From the NCBI RefSeq assembly GCF_902506575.1, contig NZ_LR732544.1, positions 5,904,416 through 5,968,415 on the forward strand: a stretch of DNA of 64,000 bases, in the 5' to 3' direction. This DNA is from Streptomyces mexicanus. Lineage in GTDB: Bacteria; Actinomycetota; Actinomycetes; Streptomycetales; Streptomycetaceae. The notes below the pieces were generated by a model. That model searched no databases. It saw only the letters and a list, made by a program, of their open reading frames with translations, and was not told where the DNA came from. This document shows, in pieces, positions 51,351 to 59,851 of the stretch; the first letter of the stretch is position 1; each line of letters starts with the position of its first letter. Made by a program: the position numbers and the translations under genes.

Positions 51351-51514
51351 CCACACCTAGCGCAGCGCCACGGAGACGCGGAGCCACGAACAGTGGAGCC
51401 GCGGGGCGTCGAGCCATGAGGGGTCGACGTCCCCGGAACACCAGAGCCCTATGCCACAACACAGCTGCGGGCATCAGAGCTTCCCACCTCGGCGCACCCC
51501 GGGAGCAGGCACCC

Positions 51515-53245
51515 ATGGCAGATCCGCACCAGCGAGGCGACACGGCGACCGGCGAGAGCCGGGTGCTGCTGCGCACCGCCGGCCGGCACAGCGCGGCGCG
51601 CCGCACCGCCCTGGCGGTGGCGGGCGTCGCGGCGGCCGGTACCGGGCTGCTGCTGCCCGCCGCCCTGGGCCGCGCGCTGGACCTGCTGCTAGCACGCCAG
51701 CCGGCGACGCGCTGGGTGTCGGCCTGCGCCGGGCTGGTCGTGCTGACGGCCGTGCTCGACGCGGCCCAGACCGTGCTCCACGGCACGGTCGACGCCCGCG
51801 CCACCGCCTGGCTGCGCCGCCGTACGACCCGGCATGTGCTCGCACTCGGCCCCCGGGCGCAGGACCGATTCCCGGCGGGCGAGCTGGTCGCCCGGCTGGT
51901 CGGCAACGCCGCGGCGGCCGGCACGGCCCCCGCCGCACGAGCCGGGCTGCCCGCCGCGGTCGTCGGGCCGCTCGGGGCCGTCGTCGCGCTGGCCGTGATC
52001 GACCCCTGGCTGGCGCTCGTCCTGCTCGCCGGGGCGCCCCCGCTCGTGCTGCTGCTGCGCGCGCTGGCCCGGAACACCTCCGCCTGCGTCACCGACTACC
52101 AGCGGGTGCAGGGGCGGATGGCGGCGGCGCTGACCGAGGCGATCGCCGGTCGGCGCACCATCCGCGCGGCCGGGCTCCAGGAGCGGGAGACCGCCCGCAT
52201 CCTGCGGCCCCTGCCCGAGTTGTCCCGCGCCGGGCACCGCATGTGGCGGGTGCAGGGCCGGGCCGCCGCGCAGGCGGTCGCGATCGCTCCCCTGCTGCAG
52301 CTGGCGGTGGTGGCGGTCGCGGGCCTGCTGCTGGCGCGGCACCGGCTGACGGCCGGCGACCTGCTCGCGGCGTCCCGGTACGCGGTGCTCGCCACCGGCA
52401 TCGGCGCGCTCGTCGGGCAGCTCACCTCCCTCGCCCGGGCCCGGGCCGCGGCCGTACGGCTGGGCGAACTGCACGCCGTGCCCGCGCCGCGGCACGGCGC
52501 ACGCCGGCTGCCCGAAGGCGGCCCGGGCCGGCTGGAGCTGCGCGGGGTGAGCGCGCGCCGCGGCGGGCGCACGGGGCTGGACGGGGTGGATCTCGTCGTG
52601 CCGGGCGGGACCACGCTCGCCGTCGTCGCCCGCTCGGGAGCGGGCAAGTCGCTGCTGGCCTCGCTCGCCGCCTACCTCGCCGATCCGGACACCGGCGAGG
52701 TCCTGCTGGACGGGGTGCCCCTGCGCGAGTTGTCCCGCACGGAGCTGCGGGCAGCGGTGGCCTGCGCCTTCGACCGGCCGGTCCTGCTGGGCACCACCGT
52801 GCAGGACGCCCTCGCCCTCGGCCTGCCGCGGCCCTGCCCCGACCGGATCCGGGCCGCGGCCCGCGCCGCGCACGCCGACGACTTCGTACGCCGCCTGCCC
52901 GCCGGGTACGCCACCGTCTGCGCCGCTGCCCCGCGCTCCGGTGGCGAGGCGCAGCGCCTCGGCCTCGCCCGGGCCTTCGCCCAAGGCGGGCGCCTCCTCG
53001 TCCTGGACGACGCGCTGTCCAGCCTCGACACGGTCACCGAGCACCGCGTCACCCAGGCTCTGACCGCCCCGCGCGCGCACGGCACGCGCCTGCTGGTCGC
53101 CCACCGCGCCGCCACGGCCGCCCGCGCCGACGCCGTCGCATGGCTGGACGGCGGACGCATCCGCGCGGTGGGCCGCCACGCCGAACTCTGGCAGGACCCC
53201 GGCCACCGAGCGGTCTTCGCCGACGGGGAAGGGACACGGCAGTGA
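51515..53245 (+). CDS. ABC exporter, membrane-ATPase fusion (RamA/AmfB-like)
   Basis: A 576-aa half-transporter. Residues about 20-300 form six membrane helices (TALAVAGVAAAGTGLLLPAALGRALDLLL..., AAVVGPLGAVVALAVIDPWLALVLLAGAPPLVLLL). The ATPase has Walker A VVARSGAGKSLLASL, a shortened signature RSGGEAQRLGLARAF (usual LSGGQ replaced by RSGGE), and Walker B LLVLDDALSSLD. ATG 51515 has GGGAG nine bases upstream; longer frames read through repeats. It probably forms a heterodimer with the next gene to export the modified peptide. Confidence 0.92.
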   Translation: MADPHQRGDTATGESRVLLRTAGRHSAARRTALAVAGVAAAGTGLLLPAALGRALDLLLARQPATRWVSACAGLVVLTAVLDAAQTVLHGTVDARATAWLRRRTTRHVLALGPRAQDRFPAGELVARLVGNAAAAGTAPAARAGLPAAVVGPLGAVVALAVIDPWLALVLLAGAPPLVLLLRALARNTSACVTDYQRVQGRMAAALTEAIAGRRTIRAAGLQERETARILRPLPELSRAGHRMWRVQGRAAAQAVAIAPLLQLAVVAVAGLLLARHRLTAGDLLAASRYAVLATGIGALVGQLTSLARARAAAVRLGELHAVPAPRHGARRLPEGGPGRLELRGVSARRGGRTGLDGVDLVVPGGTTLAVVARSGAGKSLLASLAAYLADPDTGEVLLDGVPLRELSRTELRAAVACAFDRPVLLGTTVQDALALGLPRPCPDRIRAAARAAHADDFVRRLPAGYATVCAAAPRSGGEAQRLGLARAFAQGGRLLVLDDALSSLDTVTEHRVTQALTAPRAHGTRLLVAHRAATAARADAVAWLDGGRIRAVGRHAELWQDPGHRAVFADGEGTRQ

Positions 53246-55281
53246 CAGCTCTCCCCTCGGCCGCCGGTCCCTACGTACGGGGGTTGCGGTTCCTGCGCCG
53301 GCGGTGGCCGGTGCTGCTGCGGCTGGCCGCCTGGTCGGTGCTGGAGACGGGACAGACCTTCCTCCTCGGGTACGCCCTCGCGCGCGCCCTGGACGACGGG
53401 TTCCTGGCCGGCCGGGCGGGGACCGGCCTGGCCTGGCTGGCGGTGGCCGCAGTCGGCGTGCTGGCCGGCGCCTACGGCACCGGGCGGGTGTACGGCGCCG
53501 TCGCCGCACTGGTGGAGCCGTTGCGGGACCGTCTGGTGACCCATGTGGTGACGCGCGGGGTGCGCGAGGCCGACGACGGCGCGCTGTCCGGACTGACCCA
53601 GCAGGTGGAGATCGCACGGGACACCTTCGCCGGACTGGTGATGGTGGCGCGGTCGTTCGTGTTCACAGCCGTCGGCGCGCTCGCCGGCCTGCTGTCCCTC
53701 GCGCCGCCCCTGCTCCCCGTCGTCGGCCTGCCGCTGGCCGCCGGGGTGGCCCTGTTCGCGGTGACGCTGCGGCCACTGGCCCGCCGCCAGGCGGCCTACC
53801 TCACCGCCGACGAAGCACTCGCCGCCCGCCTGGGCGCCCTGTGCCCGGGACTGCGGGACATCACCGCATCGGGCGCGGAGGAACGGATCGCCGCGGACGT
53901 CGGGCAGGACATCGACGCGGAACTGCGGGCAGCGCGCTCCCTGGCCCGTTTCTCCGTCCTGCGGACCGCCGCCCTCGCGGTCGGCGGTCACCTCCCGGCC
54001 GTCCTGCTGGCCGCAACAACGCCCTGGTTGCTCACCCAGGGAGTCACCCCCGGCGCCCTGCTCGGCGCACTCGCCTACATCGCCCAGTCACTGCTCCCCG
54101 CACTGCGCGCACTCATCCACGGCCTCGGCACGAGCGGAGCACGCCTGACCGTTGTCCTGCGCAGGCTCCTGCCGGAGGAGAGCCAGGCGGGGTCGCCGCC
54201 GGGCGCGGCGGGAAACGCCGGGACACGCACGCCCCGTTCCCCCGAGGCGGCCGGTCCCCGGCCGGATCCGGCAGCCTTGCCCACCCCGGCGGGCCTGCCC
54301 CGAGCGGCCGGTCTCCGACCAGTTCCAGCAACCCCGCCGACCCCGGCGGACTCTCCCGAGACCGCCGGCCCGCGCCCGGATCCGCCGCCCCGGTCGACCC
54401 CGGCGCCCGGCGCACCGGCGCTGCGCCTGTGGGGCGTCACCTTCTCCTACGGCCCCGCGGCGGCCCCCGTGATCGACGACCTCGACCTCGTGCTGCCGTC
54501 CGGTGCCCACGTGGCCGTCGTGGGCCCCAGCGGTGCCGGGAAGTCGACGCTCACCGCGCTCGTCGCGGGCCTGCTGGAGCCCGGGCGCGGGGTCATCCGG
54601 GTCTACGGCGAACCCGTGCCGTCGGCGCGGGCGGCCGCCCTGCGCGTACTGCTCCCGCAGGAGGCGTACGTCACCAGCGCCACCCTCGCCGAGAACCTCG
54701 CCCTGCTGCGACCGGATCCCGTCCCCGAGCCCGAACTGCTCGCCTCCGCCGACGCGGTCGGGCTCACGCCGCTGTTGGAACGGCTCGGCGGTCCGGACGC
54801 GCCGGTGGATCCAGCGGCGCTGTCCGCGGGCGAACGCCAGCTGATCGCACTGGCCCGGGCCCACCTGTCCCGCGCACCGCTCGTCCTGCTGGACGAGGCG
54901 ACCTGCCATCTGGATCCCGCGGCCGAGGAGCGGGCCGAACAGGCCTTCGCCGAACGGGCGGGCCGGACCCTGATCGTCGTCGCCCACCGCATCAGCTCGG
55001 CCCGCCGGGCCGGTCATGTGCTGGTGCTCGACGGCCCCCGCACGGCCTACGGCACACACGACGAGCTGCCGGCCCGCTCACCGCTGTACCGCGACCTGGT
55101 GGGCCACTGGTCCACGCCCTCAGACCCAGCCCCGGCCCTGCGATATCCGGATGGCGTCGACGCGGTTACGGGCACCGGTCTTCCGGGTGATGGCCGCCAT
55201 GTAGTTGCGCACCGTCCCGTGGGACAGGTGCAGGCTCCCGGCGATCTCCGCGACGGAAGCGCCCCCGGCGGCCAGGGATAA
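53242..55281 (+). CDS. ABC exporter, membrane-ATPase fusion (RamB/AmfA-like)
   Basis: A 679-aa half-transporter whose GTG overlaps the previous stop as GTGA. Membrane helices span about 15-300; a Pro-rich linker (about 315-390, repeats of PETAGPRPDP type) precedes the ATPase with Walker A VVGPSGAGKSTLTALV, signature ALSAGERQLIALARAHL and Walker B LVLLDEATCHLD. The last about 55 residues beyond LYRDLVGHWSTP are not exporter-like and are encoded by DNA that, on the other strand, encodes the HTH of the regulator. Pairs with the preceding gene. Confidence 0.9.
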   Translation: MTALPSAAGPYVRGLRFLRRRWPVLLRLAAWSVLETGQTFLLGYALARALDDGFLAGRAGTGLAWLAVAAVGVLAGAYGTGRVYGAVAALVEPLRDRLVTHVVTRGVREADDGALSGLTQQVEIARDTFAGLVMVARSFVFTAVGALAGLLSLAPPLLPVVGLPLAAGVALFAVTLRPLARRQAAYLTADEALAARLGALCPGLRDITASGAEERIAADVGQDIDAELRAARSLARFSVLRTAALAVGGHLPAVLLAATTPWLLTQGVTPGALLGALAYIAQSLLPALRALIHGLGTSGARLTVVLRRLLPEESQAGSPPGAAGNAGTRTPRSPEAAGPRPDPAALPTPAGLPRAAGLRPVPATPPTPADSPETAGPRPDPPPRSTPAPGAPALRLWGVTFSYGPAAAPVIDDLDLVLPSGAHVAVVGPSGAGKSTLTALVAGLLEPGRGVIRVYGEPVPSARAAALRVLLPQEAYVTSATLAENLALLRPDPVPEPELLASADAVGLTPLLERLGGPDAPVDPAALSAGERQLIALARAHLSRAPLVLLDEATCHLDPAAEERAEQAFAERAGRTLIVVAHRISSARRAGHVLVLDGPRTAYGTHDELPARSPLYRDLVGHWSTPSDPAPALRYPDGVDAVTGTGLPGDGRHVVAHRPVGQVQAPGDLRDGSAPGGQG

Positions 55282-55728
55282 CACGCTCAGCTCCCGCCGG
55301 GTCAGCGGCATCTCCGCAGCCTCCAGAAAACCGGACCCCAGAGAGGCGTCGACGAAACGTTCCCCCTCGGCGACACGGCGGATCCCCTCCACCAGACACC
55401 CCGGCGCGCCCTCCTTGCCGACGTAACCGGGCGCCCCCGCCTCCCGGGCTTTTCGCAGCAGCCCCGGCCGGTGCGCGTCCGCCAGCACCAGCAACCGCGG
55501 TTGCCCTGTGCCGGTAGTGCACCGGCACAGCTCTCCGAGCAACGGGACACCGGGCGTGCCGGAGGAGGCCAGGTCCACCGCACACACATCAGGCCGTACC
55601 GAGGCGACCCGGCCCGGCGCGGCCCGCCATGAAGTGTCATAGACACGCAGGTCGTCCTCCCGACGCAGCCAGTCAGCGAGGACCGACCGCACCAACGACG
55701 CATCGTGGACCAAAAGCACCCGGATCAA
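55120..55728 (-). CDS. RamR/AmfR-like orphan response regulator (LuxR-type HTH)
   Basis: A 202-aa regulator. The receiver-like domain (about 1-120) starts IRVLLVHDASLVRSVLADWLRREDDLRVYD, has VCAVDLASSG at the phosphorylation loop and GAPGYVGKEGAPGCLVEGIRRVAEG at its end. The LuxR HTH (about 140-195) is LTRRELSVLSLAAGGASVAEIAGSLHLSHGTVRNYMAAITRKTGARNRVDAI. TTG 55728 was chosen: AAGGGG lies five bases upstream, whereas GTG 55731 is too near and upstream extension is repeat-derived (WTWWTWW). No kinase is adjacent. Expected activator of the LanKC operon. Confidence 0.88.
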   Translation of the reverse strand: MIRVLLVHDASLVRSVLADWLRREDDLRVYDTSWRAAPGRVASVRPDVCAVDLASSGTPGVPLLGELCRCTTGTGQPRLLVLADAHRPGLLRKAREAGAPGYVGKEGAPGCLVEGIRRVAEGERFVDASLGSGFLEAAEMPLTRRELSVLSLAAGGASVAEIAGSLHLSHGTVRNYMAAITRKTGARNRVDAIRISQGRGWV

Positions 55729-55919
55729 CACTGCCCCTTCGACTCGCGCGACAAGAACGTGGCGGTGAACGCGTGCCCCATTGTTGGCGTCGGTGACAGC
55801 CCCCCGCTGGCGCAGAACCGGCCAACACGGGGCACAGGGGCGCACACACACGCCCCGCGCGCCCCCTCGCGCTCCGACTGCTTGAACATGACCACCACCA
55901 GGCGGGGTAGCCGGACCGG

Positions 55920-55955
55920 TCCACCACGTCCACCACGTCCACCACGTCCACCGCA
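55920..55955. repeat. 9-bp tandem repeat (CCACCACGT), three copies plus a variant
   Basis: Perfect direct repeats between the regulator and the GNAT gene. The 336-bp gap 55729-56064 holds no other recognised feature. Confidence 0.8.
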
Positions 55956-56064
55956 GGACCAGCGACCACCGGCCCGGCAACCGCAGCCCGCCGCCGGCGG
56001 CGCGCGCTCGCCGCGGCAGGCCCCCGATCGGTGGCGCCGTCCGGCGGTCGGAGAGGATGTGTGC

Positions 56065-56571
56065 ATGCATGTACGAGCCGTGCGCCTGGACGAACTACCC
56101 GTCCTGCAGGACATCGAGAGGGCCGCCGGGCAGCGCTTCCTAGACATCGGCATGCCGGAGATCGCGGAGGACGAGCCGCTCCCCCTCGGCGAACTCGCCC
56201 GCTACCACCGCGCCGGGCTGGCCTGGGTCGTGGCGGACGACGCCGACACCCCGGTGGCCTACCTGATCGCCGACCGCGTCGACGGCAACCTCCACGTCGA
56301 GCAGGTCTCGGTGCACCCGGGCAGCGCGCGGCGCGGCCTCGGCCGGCTGCTGCTGGACCATCTGGCGGCCCACGCCCCGAGCGAGGGCGCGTCCGCCTTG
56401 ACCCTCACCACGTTCACCCAGGTCCCGTGGAACGCTCCCTACTACGCCCGCTGCGGTTTCCAGCTCATGGACGACAGCAGGCTCACTCCCGGTCTGCGCG
56501 AGATCCGCGAGCGCGAGGCGGCCCACGGGCTGGACCGGTGGCCGCGGACCTGCATGCGCCGGGAGCTGTGA
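56065..56571 (+). CDS. GNAT-family N-acetyltransferase
   Basis: A 168-aa acetyltransferase. HVRAVRLDELPVLQDIERAAGQRFLDIGM is the N-terminal strand-helix, LHVEQVSVHPGSARRGLGRLLLDHL the acetyl-CoA pyrophosphate loop (R-x-x-G-x-G/A), and LTLTTFTQVPWNAPYYARCGFQLM the late strand with the conserved Tyr. ATG 56065 has GGAGAGG at about eight bases. Acceptor unknown. It lies beyond the lanthipeptide regulator, divergent from it, and is not obviously part of that cluster. Confidence 0.92.
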   Translation: MHVRAVRLDELPVLQDIERAAGQRFLDIGMPEIAEDEPLPLGELARYHRAGLAWVVADDADTPVAYLIADRVDGNLHVEQVSVHPGSARRGLGRLLLDHLAAHAPSEGASALTLTTFTQVPWNAPYYARCGFQLMDDSRLTPGLREIREREAAHGLDRWPRTCMRREL

Positions 56572-56843
56572 CACGCCGGCGCCGTCGATCGGGAGGGGAG
56601 CACCCGTCGTCCTGAGTGCGGCGACGTCCTCGGTGGCCACGGCGCCGGTGCGCTGTTGCTCGTGCGTAGAACCCGGCGAGCGCACTACGTCGCTGCTGGT
56701 GACACTCCCGCTGTTGCAGTCGGACAGCACCCGGACCGGGGCCGCGCGCGCCCGCCGCCCCGAAGATCGAACAAGTCGAACAACACGGCGCGCCTGTGGG
56801 TGGACATGGTGAGGTAGTCCCTCCGCCTCCCGGTCCGTTTCGG

Positions 56844-57836
56844 TCAGGGGCGGGGATCGAGGGCGCGGGCGAGGGATTCGAGAGCCGCCGGGGCATCGGG
56901 GCCTGCGGGGGTGAGGACGACGCTGGTCGCGCCTGCTGCGTGGCGGGCCTTGATCGCTTCACGTGCCTGGTCGGGTCTGCCGGCAATGCTCAGATCACGG
57001 ACCCAGTCGGCGGGCATGGTCTGGGCGAACTGCCGGGCGTCGGCGCAGGCGGCGCGATGTTCGCGCAGCTCGGTGGCGAACGGCAGAGGGTCGATGTGCG
57101 CGGCCCAGCCGGGCTCGCCGACCGCTGTGAGGCCGTCACGGACGCGGGCGAGTGCGGCATCCTCGTCGTCGTCCACGGCGGCGACGTCGTAGGTGACGAC
57201 TTCCGGGCCGTTCGCGGCGGCGACACTGCCCAGATTCCGGAGTGAGGAGGTGATGTAGGCGGGGGCCGCGGGCTCGGCCAGGAGAAGCCCGTCGGCCACT
57301 TCACCCGCGGCTGCCTGCGATTTCGGGCCGCGCACGCCGAGGATGACGGGCGGGACGATGTCGGGGGTCTCGGTGAGGACGACACCTTCGCAGTGCACGT
57401 ACCGGCCGTCTGCCGGACCGGGCTCGCCGCGCAGGAGCAGGCGCAGCGCGGTCGTGTACTCCTTGAGCAAGGTCAGCGGGCTGGAGGGCCAGGCGCCGGC
57501 CTGACGCATCCAGTCGGGCATGCCGTGGCCGATGCCGGCCATCAGCCGGCCGGGGTAGAGCTGGGCGAGGGTGGCCAGTTCCATGGCGGCGAAGCACACG
57601 TTGCGGGCGCCGGCGGGCAGGATGCCGATGCCGACGCTCATACGGGTGGTGCTGGCGAGGACGGGGCCGGCCTGCGCCAGTCCGCCGCGGAAGCCGAGGT
57701 CCTCCACGACCCAGAGCTGGTCGAAGCCCAGCTCTTCGGCTCGCCGGGCGTAGGACAGCACGTCCCGCGCGGGCAGGTCGCGGGGGAGCATGACACCGAC
57801 CTGGCTGCGGTCGGGGGCGCGGTCTGCGTGGGGCAT
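56844..57836 (-). CDS. LLM-class F420/flavin-dependent oxidoreductase
   Basis: A 330-aa luciferase-like protein. QVGVMLPRDLPARDVLSYARRAEELGFDQLWVVEDLGFRGGL is the barrel start, then RMSVGIGILPAGARNVCFAAMELATLAQLYPGRLMAGIGHGM, LLKEYTTALRLLLRGE and VPPVILGVRGPKSQAAAGEVADGLLLAEPA. The pattern resembles F420-dependent methylene-H4MPT-reductase-like (Mer-type) enzymes of actinobacteria; the cofactor is inferred. ATG 57836 has AAAGGG at six bases. It is divergent from a DeoR regulator, with shared half-sites between. Confidence 0.9.
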   Translation of the reverse strand: MPHADRAPDRSQVGVMLPRDLPARDVLSYARRAEELGFDQLWVVEDLGFRGGLAQAGPVLASTTRMSVGIGILPAGARNVCFAAMELATLAQLYPGRLMAGIGHGMPDWMRQAGAWPSSPLTLLKEYTTALRLLLRGEPGPADGRYVHCEGVVLTETPDIVPPVILGVRGPKSQAAAGEVADGLLLAEPAAPAYITSSLRNLGSVAAANGPEVVTYDVAAVDDDEDAALARVRDGLTAVGEPGWAAHIDPLPFATELREHRAACADARQFAQTMPADWVRDLSIAGRPDQAREAIKARHAAGATSVVLTPAGPDAPAALESLARALDPRP

Positions 57837-58020
57837 CGGGGCCCTTTCTGTCGGTGGTGACCCTTCCGGCCCGAGCGTGTCCACGGGCGTAGGCATGGAC
57901 GGAATGCCGGTGCCGCACGCCGGCAGGGGCGGAGCCGCCACGCCCTGAGGAGCAGTGCACGAAGGCGGCCACACGGGCGGGACGGACCGGACCGGGCGTT
58001 CCATGCTGATCACCGTAACG

Positions 58021-58067
58021 AACATTCAAGGCGTTCGAAACACCTCCGAATGAACAGATTGAATGTT
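58021..58067. promoter_or_regulatory. Paired AACATTCAA / TTGAATGTT half-sites, candidate DeoR operator
   Basis: Perfect 9-bp inverted arms at 58021-58029 and 58059-58067. The second overlaps the -35 of the deoR promoter; the first is closer to the LLM gene. DeoR proteins often bind two spaced sites and loop the DNA. Confidence 0.55.
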
Positions 58068-58088
58068 TGTTCCGGAGTGGTGTTCAAT
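58059..58088 (+). promoter_or_regulatory. Promoter for deoR-type gene, leaderless
   Basis: TTGAAT (58059-58064), 18-bp spacer, TTCAAT (58083-58088), then six bases to ATG 58095. No ribosome site is present, so transcription should start at the initiation codon. Confidence 0.6.
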
Positions 58089-58094
58089 CACGGT

Positions 58095-58856
58095 ATGAGC
58101 ACCGCAGACCGTCACGGGCTGATCGCGCAGGCCGTCCGGGAGTCTGGCAGCCTCACGGTCCAGGAACTCGCCGAGCTGACCGGCACCTCCGAGATGACCA
58201 TCCGACGCGACCTCGACGCACTGGCCGCGCAAGGCGTCCTCGAACGCGTCCGCGGCGGGGCGCGCACCCTGCTCCTGCGGGGCGAGGAACCGCCGTTCGC
58301 GCTCCGCGCCCGCGAGGCCGTCGACGCCAAGCGCCGGATCGCAGCGGAGGTGTGCTCGCTCGTCTCCGACGGCGAGACCGTCCTGCTGGACAGCGGCACC
58401 ACCTGCGTGGAAGTCGCCCGCCTGCTGCGCCGGCGGCCGGTCACGGTGATGCCCCTGTCGCTGCAGGCCATCCACGTCCTCAGCGATCCCCCGGGACCGA
58501 GCACACTGATGGTCCCCGGCGGACGGCCCCGCGCCGCCGAGGGGGCTCTCCCCGGGCCGCTCCCCCTCGCCCCCCTGGCGGCACGGCGCTTCGACCCCGC
58601 GATCGTCGGCTGTTGCGGCCTCAGCGCCGCAGAAGGCAGGACGGCCTACGCCCTCGACGCCGCCGCGGTGAAGAAGGCGAGCATCGCTTCCTCCCGCCGC
58701 GTCGTCCTCGCCACGGACGGCAGCAAACTCGGCCGCACCGCCCACGCCTACGTCGGCCCCTCCACCCTCATCCACACACTCGTGACCGACGCCACCGCAC
58801 CCGCCGACGAGGTCGCCGTCCTCGAAGGCGGCGGCACCATCGTCAAGACCGTCTGA
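58095..58856 (+). CDS. DeoR-family transcriptional regulator
   Basis: A 253-aa regulator. The DeoR HTH (about 6-60) is LIAQAVRESGSLTVQELAELTGTSEMTIRRDLDALAAQGVLERVRGGAR. The sugar-phosphate sensor domain (about 75-235) includes KRRIAAEVCSLVSDGETVLLDSGTTCVEVARLL (phosphate-binding D-x-GTT) and DPAIVGCCGLSAAEGRTAYALDAAAVKKASIASSRRVVLATDGSKLGR. It is divergent from the LLM oxidoreductase and probably controls it and itself. Effector unknown. Confidence 0.93.
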   Translation: MSTADRHGLIAQAVRESGSLTVQELAELTGTSEMTIRRDLDALAAQGVLERVRGGARTLLLRGEEPPFALRAREAVDAKRRIAAEVCSLVSDGETVLLDSGTTCVEVARLLRRRPVTVMPLSLQAIHVLSDPPGPSTLMVPGGRPRAAEGALPGPLPLAPLAARRFDPAIVGCCGLSAAEGRTAYALDAAAVKKASIASSRRVVLATDGSKLGRTAHAYVGPSTLIHTLVTDATAPADEVAVLEGGGTIVKTV

Positions 58857-58979
58857 GCGGGGCCGTGGCGGTCCTCAGTGACAGGCCGTCCCGCAAGCGC
58901 CCAGCTGCTGATGGAAACCGTGGCGCCGGACGACCCCGCACCCGTGCCTGCATCGCTGCCAGGACAGGGCAGCGTCCGA

Positions 58980-59732
58980 TCAGCTGTCCGGCGCCGTCCG
59001 GTCCTCACCGTTGCCTTCGCTGGGGCCCAGACGGACGCAGCATTCCCCCGGTTCGGGGGCCAGGACAGCCTGGACTCCGCTTACCTGGAGGCCGTCGAGG
59101 CAGCCGGAGATGAAGGCCTGGTTCATGCCGCATACGAGGTCGGGGGCCTTGGCGGCCAGCGGATGGAAGGGGCAGTTGCGCAGCCGGAGCCGGGTGGGGG
59201 CCTCCCGGACGGGTTCGTAGCCGTACCGGTCCAGCAGGTGCTCGCAGGCGGTCAGCCCGCGCTCGGGGCCCAGGCGACCTGGGCGGGTTTCCTCCCGGGC
59301 TGCCTTGCCCAGCTGCCGGCCGCGCTGCTCGGCGGTCCGCACGGCTGCCTGTGCGGCGTTTTCGCCGGCGCCCTCGGTCAGGACGGCGTCCAGGAGAAGG
59401 TCTGCCAGGAGTCCGTGGCGCCGGTCGGGGATGTTCACCGTGATCTGCGTGCCGCTGGGCTCGTACACCTTCGGCCGCCGGCCGACCTTGCGGATCCCGC
59501 CGGGTGTTTCGTACCGGGAGCGCAGCAGGCCGGCCTCGACGAGCTTGTCGAGGTGGAATGCGGCGAGCTTGCGGGAGATGCCCACGCTGGCCGCGGCCTC
59601 GTCGCGGGTGACCGCTCGGCCGGCGCGCCGGATGAAGGTGAACATGCGTCGCCGCGAGTCCTCGCTCAGGACGCCGACGGAGTCGATAGCGCTGTCGGCC
59701 GCATCGGCCTGTGCAGTCGGATCAGAAGCCAC
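58980..59732 (-). CDS. Winged-helix regulator with Cys-rich C-terminus (possible Fe-S sensor)
   Basis: A 250-aa protein from GTG 59732; the in-frame extension from 59822 overlaps the divergent promoter. The ArsR-like HTH (about 22-72) is LSEDSRRRMFTFIRRAGRAVTRDEAAASVGISRKLAAFHLDKLVEAGLL. The C-terminal half has Cys163, Cys187, Cys201, Cys211, Cys231 and Cys232 (CEHLLDRYGY, NCPFHPLAAKAPDLVC, GCLDGL, ECC), reminiscent of SufR-type iron-sulfur regulators, though spacing differs. Divergent from DUF2231-folE, with a dyad over their promoter. Metal or redox sensing is inference. Confidence 0.82.
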   Translation of the reverse strand: MASDPTAQADAADSAIDSVGVLSEDSRRRMFTFIRRAGRAVTRDEAAASVGISRKLAAFHLDKLVEAGLLRSRYETPGGIRKVGRRPKVYEPSGTQITVNIPDRRHGLLADLLLDAVLTEGAGENAAQAAVRTAEQRGRQLGKAAREETRPGRLGPERGLTACEHLLDRYGYEPVREAPTRLRLRNCPFHPLAAKAPDLVCGMNQAFISGCLDGLQVSGVQAVLAPEPGECCVRLGPSEGNGEDRTAPDS

Positions 59733-59796
59733 ATGACCACGGTAACTCCCATCGAGATAGGCACAAGCGTTCTTCCGACTCTCCCTCCTGGGTGTC

Positions 59797-59834
59797 TTGA
59801 CGCCCCCTCGCAATAAGACCAAGATTTGTTGGTG
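59797..59834 (+). promoter_or_regulatory. Promoter and dyad controlling the DUF2231-folE genes
   Basis: TTGACG (59797-59802), 17-bp spacer, CAAGAT (59820-59825) is a good vegetative promoter. ACCAA (59819-59823) and TTGGT (59830-59834) form an inverted repeat across the -10 and start site, where the divergent regulator could repress. Confidence 0.6.
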
Positions 59835-59851
59835 AAACTAGGGAGGTCGCG

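Noticed and set aside
55729..56070. N-terminal extension of the response regulator with WTWWTWWTWW
   Set aside because: The Trp/Thr run is the translation of the 9-bp tandem repeat; a ribosome site supports TTG 55728.
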